DNA of 24,244 nt from Basidiobolus ranarum (Eukaryota; Basidiobolomycota; Basidiobolomycetes; Basidiobolales): the NCBI GenBank assembly GCA_040143965.1, contig JASJQH010007032.1, positions 1-24,244 of the forward strand, in the 5' to 3' direction. The notes beneath the pieces are model-generated. The model was not told where the DNA came from. It did no database searches and saw only the letters and a list, made by a program, of their open reading frames with translations. Each line of letters starts with the position of its first letter. Position 1 is the stretch's first letter. Below are positions 10,761 to 21,132 of this stretch, piece after piece. A program made the translations under genes and the position numbers.

Positions 10761-11822
10761 TTGGATGTGACTTGGGGTGGGGTAATATTCGAGGTGATTG
10801 CTATTACGAGGATGTATTTTGTAAAGTTGTTGGAGGCTATTCTACTTTTTGAGAATAATATATGTATAAAAAGGATAAACTTGAAAAGTGTTTAAAGGAG
10901 AAATACTCCTAAGTTATCTGGGAGATCAAAAAGTAACCCACGAAATGAGAACTGAGAATGGAGTATGAGAGGTTTATAAGTATGCGGAAATAACGGAGAA
11001 ATCCATGGATTTGAAAATGATCTGAAATATTTAGATGAAGTCTTGATTCCGTATGCGTATGGTTCTGATAAACGTTTGAAGATATCTTGGGTTGTTGAAG
11101 ATTATCTGAGCTAAACTATAGTACAAATGGTATGTATTACTAAAGCAATATCATCTGATCAACTGAGATCAGGGAATGGATTTGCATCTACATTTCTAGA
11201 TGCCACGAACCATTTTGCAATCCGAAGTGTGGCTAGCGCTAGACTTTCTGTGAGGCATTTATGGCTTTATTATTAAGTGTCATTTGCCCGTTTAAAACGG
11301 GACCAGATACGATATATGGCAGGATGTATGGTAGGATATATGGCTAGATATATATACATGGATCACTACAAATCATCAATATAGAAATATATTTACCGCA
11401 TTTGTATGCTCAGATAACTGGTAATGACAATACCTAAAAGGGGTTCGTAGAATGGGTTATCCGTGCTTCAAACAAGCCAGCTCCAATCATCTTTTAATAT
11501 ATGACATCAAGCAATATTGGCTAATTTACTTGGAAAGCTGTAACCTGTCCCTACATGCATATAACACATGGCGCAAACAAGTCACCGATCATATATCATA
11601 TAGTGACTTTTATTGATGGCTTCGTTTAATCTAAAATAACTCAACATTGAGTCGGTGCTAAACGTCTGTAAAGGTGGGTTTTGTAGGTGGGTTTTGTTGG
11701 GAATTATAATTATTTACAAAGTTACGTGCATACTAGAAATGAACCCAGTTAGCTATGCTGTGTATATGCTCGCAGTCTAATAAGATAGAAATGAACTGTT
11801 CTCCTTGATGTTCTCCACACCA
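10761..11822 (-). other. Intergenic region upstream of the Zn2Cys6 gene
   Basis: About 1 kb without a supported gene. It is promoter for the Zn2Cys6 gene at one end and the 3' side of the LIM gene at the other. A TATA-like AT block lies near 10858-10872, about 100 bp from the ATG. Two small tandem arrays are present: 12 bp x 4 (11311-11358) and 13 bp x 2 (11673-11698, unit GGTGGGTTTTGTA). Confidence 0.5.
11311..11358. repeat. 12-bp tandem repeat, 4 copies
   Basis: Four consecutive diverged 12-mers: GATATATGGCAG, GATGTATGGTAG, GATATATGGCTA and GATATATATACA. The first three differ from one another at only 2-4 positions. The array lies in the intergenic region about 550 bp upstream of the Zn2Cys6 start and 0.5 kb past the LIM stop. 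Confidence 0.75.
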
Positions 11823-14367
11823 TCAGTTATAGAGAGGGGTAGCAGTTTCACGGATTCTAAGACCTTGGGTTCTGGAATTAAGATTAGACACAAGGCAGTC
11901 TTCACAACAAACCAAGTGATTCGTTTCACCGAAGGCCATTTCGGCACCGATCACCTTTTTACATATACCACACAAGAAACACTTGAAACAAACGTTAGAA
12001 AGATTCTTCAGATACTGTGCTTGGTTTCTACTCACCCCACAATGATACGTTAGAGATCCTCGTGTCACATAAGGCCCATTGATTTGCTCTTGACATGCTT
12101 CGCAATGGGGTCGTTGAATACACTATTTCATAAAATGAACAGACCAGTTAGGTTGGGATGTTGGTACCCAGGTGCACAACAATGAAAATACCGAATTACC
12201 TGTAAATGATAGGGTGCATCATCCTTTGTTACGAAAGTGCCGTCCTCAAACTCCTCATAGCACAGGGCGCATGTGAAGCAAGAAAGATGATATCTTGATC
12301 CATCTGTCAACTTGAGCCACGACTCGCCAATGGGTTTGGTGCATTTTCGACAAATGTGGGACTCGGGTAGAGTGGTATTGAGTGTGGGATCAAGATTTTG
12401 AGAGGTTTTTACGCTGGGGATGCACTATAGACATCGTATATGTGAGCAGTAGAACACAAGAAATAGTAAATAAAACGGGGTCTACCTTTCTGTGGTAGAA
12501 CTTGCCACTGAAGTTGATATACAATCCATCCTCAAACTCTATGTTGCATCCCTCACATATAAAACACTCTGGATGAACAGTATCACCTCCGGGCAGACTA
12601 TACCACGAATTTCGGATTGGATCATCACACTTGTAACAAACTGATCTTTTTGTATTGACCGTAGCTTGGGGATTGTTGGTTCGACGCTGGAATGATTCTG
12701 AGTTGGTAGGAACTTCACACCGAAGCTTGGAGGCCTCCTTTTTATGATTTACTCGGGACTTTGGGATCGATTTGTCTGGATGGTTATTAAAAAAATTGGA
12801 CTGGCTGAATGTGCGAGCTACATTGATGCTGGTAGAGGCGGGTGGATACGCATCTGGCTTTTTGTTGTCAAACAGTGCGGTCACTCTGGATGCATGTACC
12901 GGTTCATGTTCCGAACTATATCGCGGTAAGTACAGAGATTGAGAGGATGATGCAGAAATGGAAATTTTCGAAGCAGACAAAGAACTATGGGCTCTGTCGG
13001 CAGTTGTACATACAGATGATCTGCTAGGTATATTTTGTCTAATAGTAGAAGAGCTATTGAATATTGATTGGGATTTGCTAGGTATGTATTGCTTAATAGG
13101 TGACACACAGGAGGATCTTGAGTTGTTATTTGAAGTGGCAAATCCGGATGGCTTACTAGGTGTAAATTGATTTGTAGATGTTACATGCGAAGGTTTTGGC
13201 GGATTGTTTGACCATGTATTATTAGGAGTCTTTTTTAGAAAGCGATATAACGCTTCCGGTTTGGATTTGGACATCTTCACCGGATCTGGAGTAGGAGACT
13301 CGCTGGCGGCCCTTACTCGCTTTTCGACAGGGTGGGAACGACCAAAGTTCGGAGAGGGTGTTAAACGAGGCTGAGCATTTGGCTCAGGTGACTTTTCCGA
13401 GTGTGAATCTGTACGGCTAGGGGTTAGATCAGCCACACTTTTCGAGAGTCGAGGTGACAAAGAACAGAGAGAGCTGGAGTGAAGTCCTGACTTTACAAAG
13501 CATTCATCACAACAAGGCAATCCAACCATATCTACTAAAGGATCTTTGATCCAAATCCCACAATGACGACACTTGAGACAGTCCTACAAAGAGAATGAGA
13601 ACTTCCTCGAGACAAGAATAGGTAGCTACGGAAACTTACTTTGTGCCAAACTTTACGTTTATATTGTACGAAAGGTCCGCCCGTGCTCAACACCAAATGA
13701 TGACACTCTTCACTAGAAATTAGGACATTCTGGTTGAATAGAAAGTCAATTGAATAATTACATTAGCTGCTCTACTTACCATCTACCTTTCCCATACTCT
13801 TGCGTATAGCATTCATTACACTGCTGCGGTCCGAATTTTCGAGGATTCATTAATGATTCTTGATACTAGATCATCGTGGGAGTGTCAATAATAGATACTC
13901 AAGTTCAAAAAAGTAAACCACTTGACATACATTTCTTAAATCAATTCCACAAGTAAAACAGTGAGTAGTAGGGGTTAAATCAGTTGTAACCATACGTTTC
14001 ACAACCGACGATTCCACCGGTTTTTTAAAGCCAATATCTACATATCTTAATTGGAATGTTATATTCGAGAATGTCGGTGATTTAGTAAATCAACTACAGT
14101 TCACAAACCTAGAAACCCAAGGATCTCGACGAGAAGAGGCTTCAGAGTGACCACTAGTTGCTGACTCTACGAATTTAAACAAATCATTAACGAAGGAACT
14201 TTACGTTACTGTATAACTTCTAACTGAAACCACTAAAAGTAAAGAACTTGTGACGAATAACCCTTTCAGGTTAATAAAAAACCATGTCTCATACCAACAA
14301 TTCTTCCACAGCAACGAGGGCATTTGTGAAGTTTTGATATTTCACCGCATCTCTGACAGAAACCCAT
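11823..14367 (-). CDS. Four-LIM-domain protein (paxillin-like layout)
   Basis: Likely cytoskeletal or signalling adaptor. Minus-strand exons: 14367-14295, 14166-14109, 14045-13931, 13865-13780, 13712-13640, 13583-12486, 12424-12200, 12122-12036 and 11981-11823. All joins keep frame; total 657 aa. The N terminus MGFCQRCGEI...KCPRC carries a double CxxC knuckle, with another CxxC pair at 73/76 and 98/101. LIM1 is residues 111-163 (C111, C114, H134, C137, C140, C143, C160, C163). A Ser/Pro-rich linker of about 290 residues follows. Three tandem LIMs end the protein: 451-502, 526-577 and 583-634. The last splice restores H603-x2-C606-x2-C609-x2-C612; without it LIM4 would be spoiled by an insert, which supports removal of the 54-bp intron with its CTAAC branch point. 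No RhoGAP domain is present, so it is not an Rga1/Lrg1-type protein. The partner is unknown. Confidence 0.9.
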
Positions 14368-15387
14368 TTTGAAATAGTGGAGTCTAACTATAAAAGTTAG
14401 TTCTAAAAGAAGTACTAGTTCGAGGGCGTCAACCAGAACAAGTTTATTAAAGCTATTCACTTGCAAGTTGCAGGGGAAGTTAGAGTAGAAAGAAGCACTG
14501 GGTTAAGGGGTTAGTTGCAAGGGTTGGAAATTATTGTGACTTGCAAGGAGAAAGGGAACCTTCACACCGAAGTGCTTATTATCAATGATTCAACCACTCA
14601 ACCACCTCATGGGATTTTTTATCTAACATTACGGACAATTTACTACATGAAACTACAATCCTATCCATTAATCCATTAATCCACTACGGAGAAAGCCAGA
14701 GTACAATCAAGGACACTGAGCCAGTGGATTTTGTACTTCGAATTGTACAACTGAAAAAGCAATCCATTCGTATCCTTAATTTCATGGGGCAAAGACCAGC
14801 TTTGAATGATGATTATTGATATGAAACCCAAGCCATCAGACACCATCAATAGTCACAAATATTTGCCAGCGATCCAAATTATGAACTAGCTGCAGTGTTA
14901 ACAATCCGACACATTTACCATCATCACCCCAAGCAACAATCCGCCAATAAAATCAACAATCCACCATTAAAATCAATAATCCGCCATTAAAATCAACAAT
15001 CCACTAATAAAGTAACAGAATATAATGATTTAATAAATGAAAGTAACATTGTCCGTAAGATAGAAGAAATATGTAAACGAAAGAGAATTGCCATAAATAT
15101 GAAATGAAAGCAGCAATATAAAGAACAGCAACAAAAAGAAGGTTCAAAACTTGGGGATTTTGATCAACAACATGATGTATCTAGGAATCAAGTACCGAAC
15201 ACTGAATGAGAGATTACAAAAAGGAAATGGAAATGGAGATGGAAAATTGTAAACAAATCTACACATACTTGTCGACTTCAATTAGGAAATTTAGAGTGTA
15301 TTCATATAAACAAGATGATTTTGTCAAGAGTAAGTGTCAACCACATATAAACTTGGTCAATGAAAATTGCAAACTATACTGATGATT
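14368..15387 (-). other. Intergenic region: LIM promoter and bZIP 3' side
   Basis: About 1 kb without a supported gene. It contains three 8-bp units, ATCCATTA/ATCCATTA/ATCCACTA (14663-14686), and a 20-bp x 4 array (14934-15013) built from similar words. The bZIP 3' UTR should occupy the last 100-200 bp before 15388. Confidence 0.5.
14934..15013. repeat. 20-bp tandem repeat, 4 copies
   Basis: Four head-to-tail 20-mers with consensus CAACAATCCRCCATTAAAAT, at 14934-14953, 14954-14973, 14974-14993 and 14994-15013. Copies differ from one another at only a few positions. The array lies in the gap between the LIM gene and the Gcn4-like gene. Confidence 0.85.
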
Positions 15388-16248
15388 CTACCGTCTGGTT
15401 AAAGCACGATGTGCTTCTGAAAGTTGATTTTCAAGGTTTTTGATTCGCAATGAATACTCTACTTCCTTCGATTGTGCATTCGTTTTTTCACTCTCCAAGA
15501 CCGCCAGCTTCATTTGTAGTTTGGAATTATCTGATTCCAAGTCAGAGACTCGTTGTTCTAAGGTCTCCATCTTTTGCACCTTCCGCATACGAGAACGACG
15601 AGCAGCATCTGTGTTCTTTTTACGTTTCAATGCCACCGGGTCAAGACTATTCTCATCACCGGAAGTATCACCGCTGTCTCTTCGCTTAGACGAGGTAGGT
15701 GAAGAAGAAGCAGATGTGGGGGAATTCGATACTTTCCTCGATTCTGTTTTGACTTGAATTGGGTAAAATTGTGAATTGGAATGATGTACTGGAGACTGTT
15801 GATTTACAGTATGATTTGAGACGAACGACATAATATCATGTGAGCTGGATTGCTGACGATTCAGCATCGATTCAGCATTCCCGGAAACATTTGAGTTGAG
15901 ATCAGGAAAGAAGCTGAGAGCTCCCATTCCTAAAGGACTGTGAAGACTGTTCAAAACATGCTGATCAAAGAGAGGAGTATCCAGTACATTCATGCCATTG
16001 TTCGGTAAGTTTCCAGGAATCGGTGATTGTAAGCTGAAATCTCCTATTGGAGAAGGTGCTGCAGAATTCGTTTGAAACTCGTTAACCCATGAATCGAAAA
16101 GCGGACTAGAATTCGGGGGTAATAAAGGAACCCCGGAAAAATCCTGGTTGAGAGGGCTAAAGTCGGGATTGTTTTGGTGAGCTTTAGGCTTTTTTTCAAT
16201 TATCGAAGGTTTACGGAAGACCGCTTCGGAAGTTGTCGCCGGAGGCAT
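15388..16248 (-). CDS. GCN4: Gcn4/Cpc1-like bZIP transcription factor
   Basis: Nuclear activator of amino-acid biosynthesis genes by family. A single uninterrupted 286-residue frame, close to yeast Gcn4 (281 aa). The basic region, about 202-225, reads LDPVALKRKKNTDAARRSR with the Asn212...Ala215/Ala216...Arg220 bZIP signature and is very close to Gcn4. The leucine zipper from 229 has Leu at heptad spacing (LEQRVSD, LESDNSK, LQMKLAV) and an Asn in the second heptad. It continues about 25 residues longer than Gcn4's. An acidic-aromatic patch SPLFDSWVNEF (48-58) recalls the WxxLF activation motif. VLDTPLFD (88-95) has the look of a phospho-degron (Thr-Pro plus acid), which is inference. The leader holds a minimal uORF, and a TGACTCA lies about 0.7 kb upstream. 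Long Ser/Asn-rich stretches separate the domains. Confidence 0.93.
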   Translation of the reverse strand: MPPATTSEAVFRKPSIIEKKPKAHQNNPDFSPLNQDFSGVPLLPPNSSPLFDSWVNEFQTNSAAPSPIGDFSLQSPIPGNLPNNGMNVLDTPLFDQHVLNSLHSPLGMGALSFFPDLNSNVSGNAESMLNRQQSSSHDIMSFVSNHTVNQQSPVHHSNSQFYPIQVKTESRKVSNSPTSASSSPTSSKRRDSGDTSGDENSLDPVALKRKKNTDAARRSRMRKVQKMETLEQRVSDLESDNSKLQMKLAVLESEKTNAQSKEVEYSLRIKNLENQLSEAHRALTRR

Positions 16249-16325
16249 GTTGAAAAGATTTCGAGTTCGAAGGAACTGGGTTGATATAGAACTAGATCAA
16301 TGACAGTTGTTGAGTAGTGAGAGTA

Positions 16326-16334
16326 TTATGACAT
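16326..16334 (-). promoter_or_regulatory. Minimal uORF (Met-Ser-stop) in the Gcn4-like leader
   Basis: On the minus strand ATG TCA TAA occurs 77 nt before the main start codon. It is the only ATG between that start and one at 16633 (385 nt upstream). Very short uORFs in GCN4 and cpc-1 leaders are known to couple translation to amino-acid supply. The start context is weak (T at -3). The transcript start is unknown, so presence in the mRNA is inferred from proximity. If transcription begins beyond 16633, a second uORF of about 60 codons (16633-16451) would also be included. Confidence 0.55.
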
Positions 16335-16956
16335 AAAGCAATATGGGTTGCTTCGAGTTGTTGTGTGTATCTTCTAAGATAAATGATTTTTGTTGTCGGG
16401 ATAGGAGTATAACACTAAAGTAGAGCTCAAAAAATAACTAGAACCTGCGCTTATGTACCAGAATATACACAAAAATCACCTAAAGTAAGCAATAGATAAA
16501 AGGCCACAACGAAGCACAAAAAGTGGTACTTTACGCAGAATACCCTTAATATATTAGTATCTCCACTTTTTTGGGGATCAAAGCGCAGTGGGGACCGCCT
16601 CAGTATCCAATCCTTACGGAGTTTGATCACCATGTCCAATAGCCCATTCCGAATAGAATCAATGAAATGGATCGGATCACAGAGTGAACTCAGGGCTCAA
16701 ATTCAGCCAGTTTCAACCCACTCTGATAACAGCTCATATCCGAAGATCTACCAGTATCTTTGAAATGATTCGTAAACTGCATAGGCTTGGAGGGGATGGT
16801 GAAACCCTCCGGACTCGGGTAATGGAGCTAACACAAAAGGGCCCAATATCCTAAGTTTAATCGCCGCTTGTCTAGGTTTCTTCTGAACCCCACTCGGCTC
16901 AAAACCACCCAATCTTATCTCTATCGTAAGTTCCGACTAGGCTAGATGACTTTGAG

Positions 16957-16963
16957 TGACTCA
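16957..16963. promoter_or_regulatory. Candidate Gcn4 site upstream of the Gcn4-like gene
   Basis: TGACTCA embedded in GTGACTCAT, which fits the full RTGACTCAY Gcn4/Cpc1 consensus. It lies 709 bp upstream of the bZIP start. Neurospora cpc-1 is known to be autoregulated, so a self-control site is plausible. The distance makes this tentative. Confidence 0.4.
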
Positions 16964-17010
16964 TTAAGGGTCATCCGTTGGGAACATAGATTTGGGTAAC
17001 AATCGCTTGA

Positions 17011-17027
17011 TTAGGGTTAGGGTTAGG
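17011..17027 (+). repeat. Short interstitial TTAGGG (telobox-like) array
   Basis: TTAGGGTTAGGGTTAGG, almost three units of the fungal telomere repeat, in intergenic DNA between zuotin and the Gcn4-like gene. It could be a Tbf1/Myb-type telobox or a scar of break repair. The sequence is certain; the role is not. Confidence 0.6.
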
Positions 17028-17820
17028 CGGGGCTACGACCATTGCTATGTGAAAGGAGATTGATATTGCTTAGTAGTATGATGGTTAGATATAAGCATGC
17101 CTCGACCCTCAATTCTGTTACCTGCGTACACCACTAGAGCTTATAATGCTACTGAAGTCATTTACCCAATTTGAGATATGGTCATGAGAGTTACACCATG
17201 GAAAATACATTTAACATTCCTGCCTATTTTGAGGTGAAATCAAAGCTACTTGTGACCTTAGTGCGAGCATAGATATTCTGTATTTGGCGCACTATAATCA
17301 ATAGCATGTGACCCAAATAAGCAACCACGCACAGCTGATCGGCCATAGAGGAATCCCATCTTATGAAGCCCACGTTCGGATCATCAGTGTAGGAGGTGCT
17401 CACTATCAATAGTACTATTCCGTGATTGGTCAGAGGTATATTTTGGTTTCTATCAGATCTATATATATATATAACCAATAACATAAACCGAAGAAACGGT
17501 TGGAGAATGGGGCACCCTGGTTTTAAGGCCACTCATGATATTCCATTGAAACGTTCCCCACAGATAATCTTTCATGAAGCGTCCTATCACCATTCGAGTA
17601 GCTTGAAATCTAGAATAGATGGAACCGGATCTTAAGGTTAAATTAATCATCCCACCGATAGCCTGCAGATAGCTAACACTGAATTATTTAGAATCAGCTC
17701 TCTTTTGGTCTCTAAGATCGTGGGTTCTACGATGATTATTACACTTGACGCTTTTATTAATGAAAGTAGTAACGTGATAGCTATTTCATACTAAGGAAGC
17801 TGGAGGCTGGGGACTATGAT

Positions 17821-20658
17821 TTATGTCTGCTTCTTTGCACGTACTTTTTCAATCAGATATTTTACTCGCTGTTTACACTCTTTCTTGGATCGACCGGTTA
17901 CTGCTTCGGCAATTTTATCCCATCGTTCGCCTTCACCTTTCCAACTTGGTGGATAGGTTTGAAGAGCACGCTCAAGTTGTGCCTGTTCCTCTGGAGACCA
18001 CAGAGCGGGGTCAGACTTGGTAACGGGCTTAGGTACAACCTCTGGTTTTTCTTGAACTTCAATAGGAGGCAGGTCGCTTTCGTATCTTTGGGATGGTTCC
18101 TCAATTAGCCGCGAGTCTTTGTGCTTTTTCTGAAACTGCAGCTTCTTGACCGCAGCAGAATCCATCGTATTAGTACCTTAACAATGGTTGGCTGTTAGTA
18201 AGTGGTGTGATGTTCATAGTCTATCCTACAAACCTTTTGATTTCTTAATAATCTCTTCGTTTCTCCTACGAGGGTGGCCAGTATGTACAGAGATATATTC
18301 ACTGATAGTTTCCCATCTGATGGTAGAGTTTAGTTTATGACCAGGCAACAACAGTATATATTAAATTAATACCGATTGATGGTCCCTCCTGGAAATTTGT
18401 TTACTGCTTTGATCAATAATGCGATTTCATCGACTTCCCAGGGGCGTTCTTTACTGCTTTTGGGCTTGGAATCATTTTGCTGAGTAGTGGGCTGTATGGT
18501 TTGCTTGGTCGCTTCGGAATCTATTCAATGATCATTAGTATCCGAGGTGGTGGTTTCTCTGTCAATATGTTACAACCCACCAGGTGCCAAATGAATGAAG
18601 GATGTGGCAGATACGGTTCCTTGTTCTAGAATGGTTTTGACCTAAAATACCACAATGCGATAAATCAAAGAGTTTAATGGTAGATACATATGCTGCTCTT
18701 CATACTTGAGTTTGAATGGCTTTCGATAAATCCTCAGTGATCTTGGACTTTTCCATGGTCTGCCTTAATCCTTCAAGTTCTTCCAGACTTAGATTTTCAA
18801 AGAGTGTGTCAAGTTCAGAGAGCATGATATCAATCTTATCAACAGGTGGAGTTTGGCTTGAGGGATATAGATAGTTTTGCTCCTGGATGATCATAAAAGT
18901 CAACGATTGCTGTGTAAGATACGATACAGATGCTCAAGTACCTTGATGATATTCTTAATAATCTTCCTTTCGCGTCTATTAGCTTTCTTTTTAGCCTCAC
19001 GCTCTTTCTTCTCCTCTTGTAGCTGGAAAACTTAGTGAATAATAAACTCAAATCTAGAAAAATCTGGCCGTTGCTTACTTTGATCTTTTCTTCCTCTTCT
19101 TTTTGAATTTGTTGGCGTTTCTCTGCTTCCTCTCTCTATTGAAATTTATTAGATAATGGTGCGATATAGGCTTATCACGAAACTTCATTTACCTTCTTAG
19201 CTTCTTCTTCAGCTTGTTTGGCCGCTTTCTCTCTTGCGATTCTTTTATCTTCTTTGGCTGATCTTTCCTCCTCCTTAAATTTAGTGATGCGAGGATCCAG
19301 CTTAAGAGCTTGGTCTACAATAGGTGATGCGTTGAATTTTCTGCACATATTTTAAACTGTATATAATGATTCACGAACCAACAAGTTTTCTCACTCGAGC
19401 AGTATCTTCCTTCTTTCTTCTGGCTCTTTCAGCCTTATTCTTCTTTTCTATGAACCGTTTATCGTCACGACTACCAGGATTTCACGAATTAAAATTAGCC
19501 AGCTTAGTAGTATGATAGAGGAGATCAATAATTACTTTTCTGCAGTCTCAGAGTCTTCTTTGTCTAGATATTCGAATGTTCTCCAGGAGTCAAATTTATA
19601 CCAAGAATCATAAAAGCCTTCAACATCTTCTCGGCGAGAATTAGCGTCACCCAACAATGGGACAGGCTGGGTTTTGGAGAACCTAACGTAAGAAACATCG
19701 ATTAGTTAACTGAGATACATAGGTACCCTCATTGGAGATATGGAATGTACTCGTTACTGAGAAATAAAGTAAGGAATGCATAGAACTTACCTAGCTTCTC
19801 TTTCGAACACAGGTCCATAGGTTTCATAGAAATCGCCTTCCTCTCTAGGGTTGGGGATTGTATCTTCTATCGTAGGATCAGCAGAATCGTATTGAGCTCT
19901 TCTAACTGGATCACTAAGCACCTCCCATGCTATTGAAATAGTATTATTCACATAATCTCTAATTTGAACAACGGTAGGAACTAGATACTGTACCTTTCTG
20001 AATACATTTGAAGAAAGAATCATCATTGGCATCACCACTAGATGCTTTCTTATCAGGATGATGCTTAAGTACCCTCCGACGATCTACGTATTGAATTCAG
20101 TAAAAAAAATAAACCACCAAATGTTTCGGGGAGAATACTTACGCGCTTTCTTTAGTTGTTCATATGTTGCCTTGTATCTCAGCTTGCTTATGCCCAATAT
20201 CGCATAATGATCTTGATTCTACAATATACAAAAAGTTCTTCAGTCAATACACTCTACTTGGTTCATATTTCTCTTTTACTACGAACTTTCCAATCTTTTG
20301 GATCACGCTGCAATAGTTCTTTGGTTTCTACGTCCTCTTCAAGTATACTGTCATCCTCACCACCAGACAATTGAATTTTATCAGCTTGAATGCGTTCATC
20401 CTCTGAAAAAGTTCTTTTATGCACTTGACGGCGTGCATAAGCAAAATAGAAACGACCAACAGGCTCAATGCTTCTTGGAGTAGGTTCTATAAGCATACGT
20501 ATATATAAGTATTGTCAATATCTGTAAACACTTGAATATATTCTCTAGAATCAACACGTTAAAAGCAAAGTACCGGAGGGTCCCCTGTGAACTATTGACG
20601 ATTTATCTTTGTCCCATTTAGACGAGGGAATAGGAAGTGAAAAATTCATAACTGTCAT
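17821..20658 (-). CDS. ZUO1: Zuotin / DNAJC2-type ribosome-associated J-protein
   Basis: Hsp40 of the ribosome-associated complex, acting with Ssz1/Ssb-type Hsp70s on nascent chains. Minus-strand exons: 20658-20574, 20486-20287, 20218-20143, 20083-19994, 19929-19791, 19682-19536, 19470-19375, 19340-19193, 19135-19079, 19022-18942, 18909-18706, 18641-18581, 18520-18373, 18316-18234 and 18176-17821; 656 aa. [20 protein letters not shown] opens the J domain, with H129-P130-D131 in KHHPDKK. The zuotin homology region reads [19 protein letters not shown] highly charged Lys/Glu-rich helical segment (about 290-375) is the presumed rRNA-binding middle domain. Two SANT domains follow: SANT1 about 487-540 ([20 protein letters not shown]) and SANT2 about 597-648 ([13 protein letters not shown]). 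Saccharomyces Zuo1 lacks them, while DNAJC2/MPP11 has them. The joins at 19341-19374 and 18910-18941 imply introns of only 34 and 32 nt. Exon 2 uses a weak GTTCGT donor. Confidence 0.93.
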
Positions 20659-21132
20659 GTTCTCAACTAGTAACGCTTGGTCACAATAACACTCGGGGTT
20701 TTTTTTGGAATACTGAGTTTATTTATCAATAGATTATTTGTGCGAAAATTACTTCTTGAAGGGCATTGATTTTCCATCCATCAAGTTCTGGATGATTCTT
20801 TTTAGCATGAAACAAGAATTGCTTAAAATATTGGTTGTCAACATTCAGCATGGGTGAATGGCCCTAAACCCACCCTACTACTACCATGTTTGATCAATGC
20901 AGAGAAATCATCACAAGGCTCAGAAATTATATTTAATCCACCTTCAAGCACTGATCGTAGGCTGCTTAAAAAGCCCACTGTCCAAAAGGTTTATATAAAA
21001 AGATCATAACAGACATTATCTTACATTCTCTAATTCTTTTCTAGCTATGTTCAATCTATTCTGTCGTTGGAAGAGCCGTAAAAGTCTGATCACAATTACA
21101 GTTTTAAATAAGAAACGTCAAAGCGTAAAAGC
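20659..21132. other. Intergenic region: zuotin promoter and ULP1 3' side
   Basis: About 0.47 kb between two co-directional minus-strand genes. No gene, repeat or RNA structure that I can support. It should contain the ULP1 3' UTR and the zuotin promoter. Confidence 0.5.

Larger units (their letters stand above)
16249..17820 (-). other. Intergenic region upstream of the Gcn4-like gene
   Basis: About 1.6 kb separating the Gcn4-like start from the zuotin stop. It contains the uORF, a TGACTCA site (16957), a TTAGGG array (17011-17027) and an AT microsatellite (17459-17473). Reading frames at 17224-17532 and 17426-17650 on both strands overlap and lack recognisable motifs, so they are not called. 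A long regulatory 5' region is usual for GCN4-type genes. Confidence 0.5.

Noticed and set aside
11805-12053. 82-codon plus-strand ORF
   Set aside because: Antisense to the LIM3/LIM4 exons, whose Cys/His pattern is unmistakable.
15440-15757. 105-codon plus-strand ORF
   Set aside because: Antisense shadow of the bZIP basic region and zipper.
16451-16633. 60-codon ORF upstream of the Gcn4-like gene as a separate gene
   Set aside because: No family resemblance; at most a second uORF if transcription starts that far upstream.
17224-17650. Overlapping ORFs of 60-100 codons on both strands upstream of the Gcn4-like gene
   Set aside because: No recognisable motif, overlapping frames on opposite strands, an AT microsatellite inside, and no splice structure linking them to neighbours.
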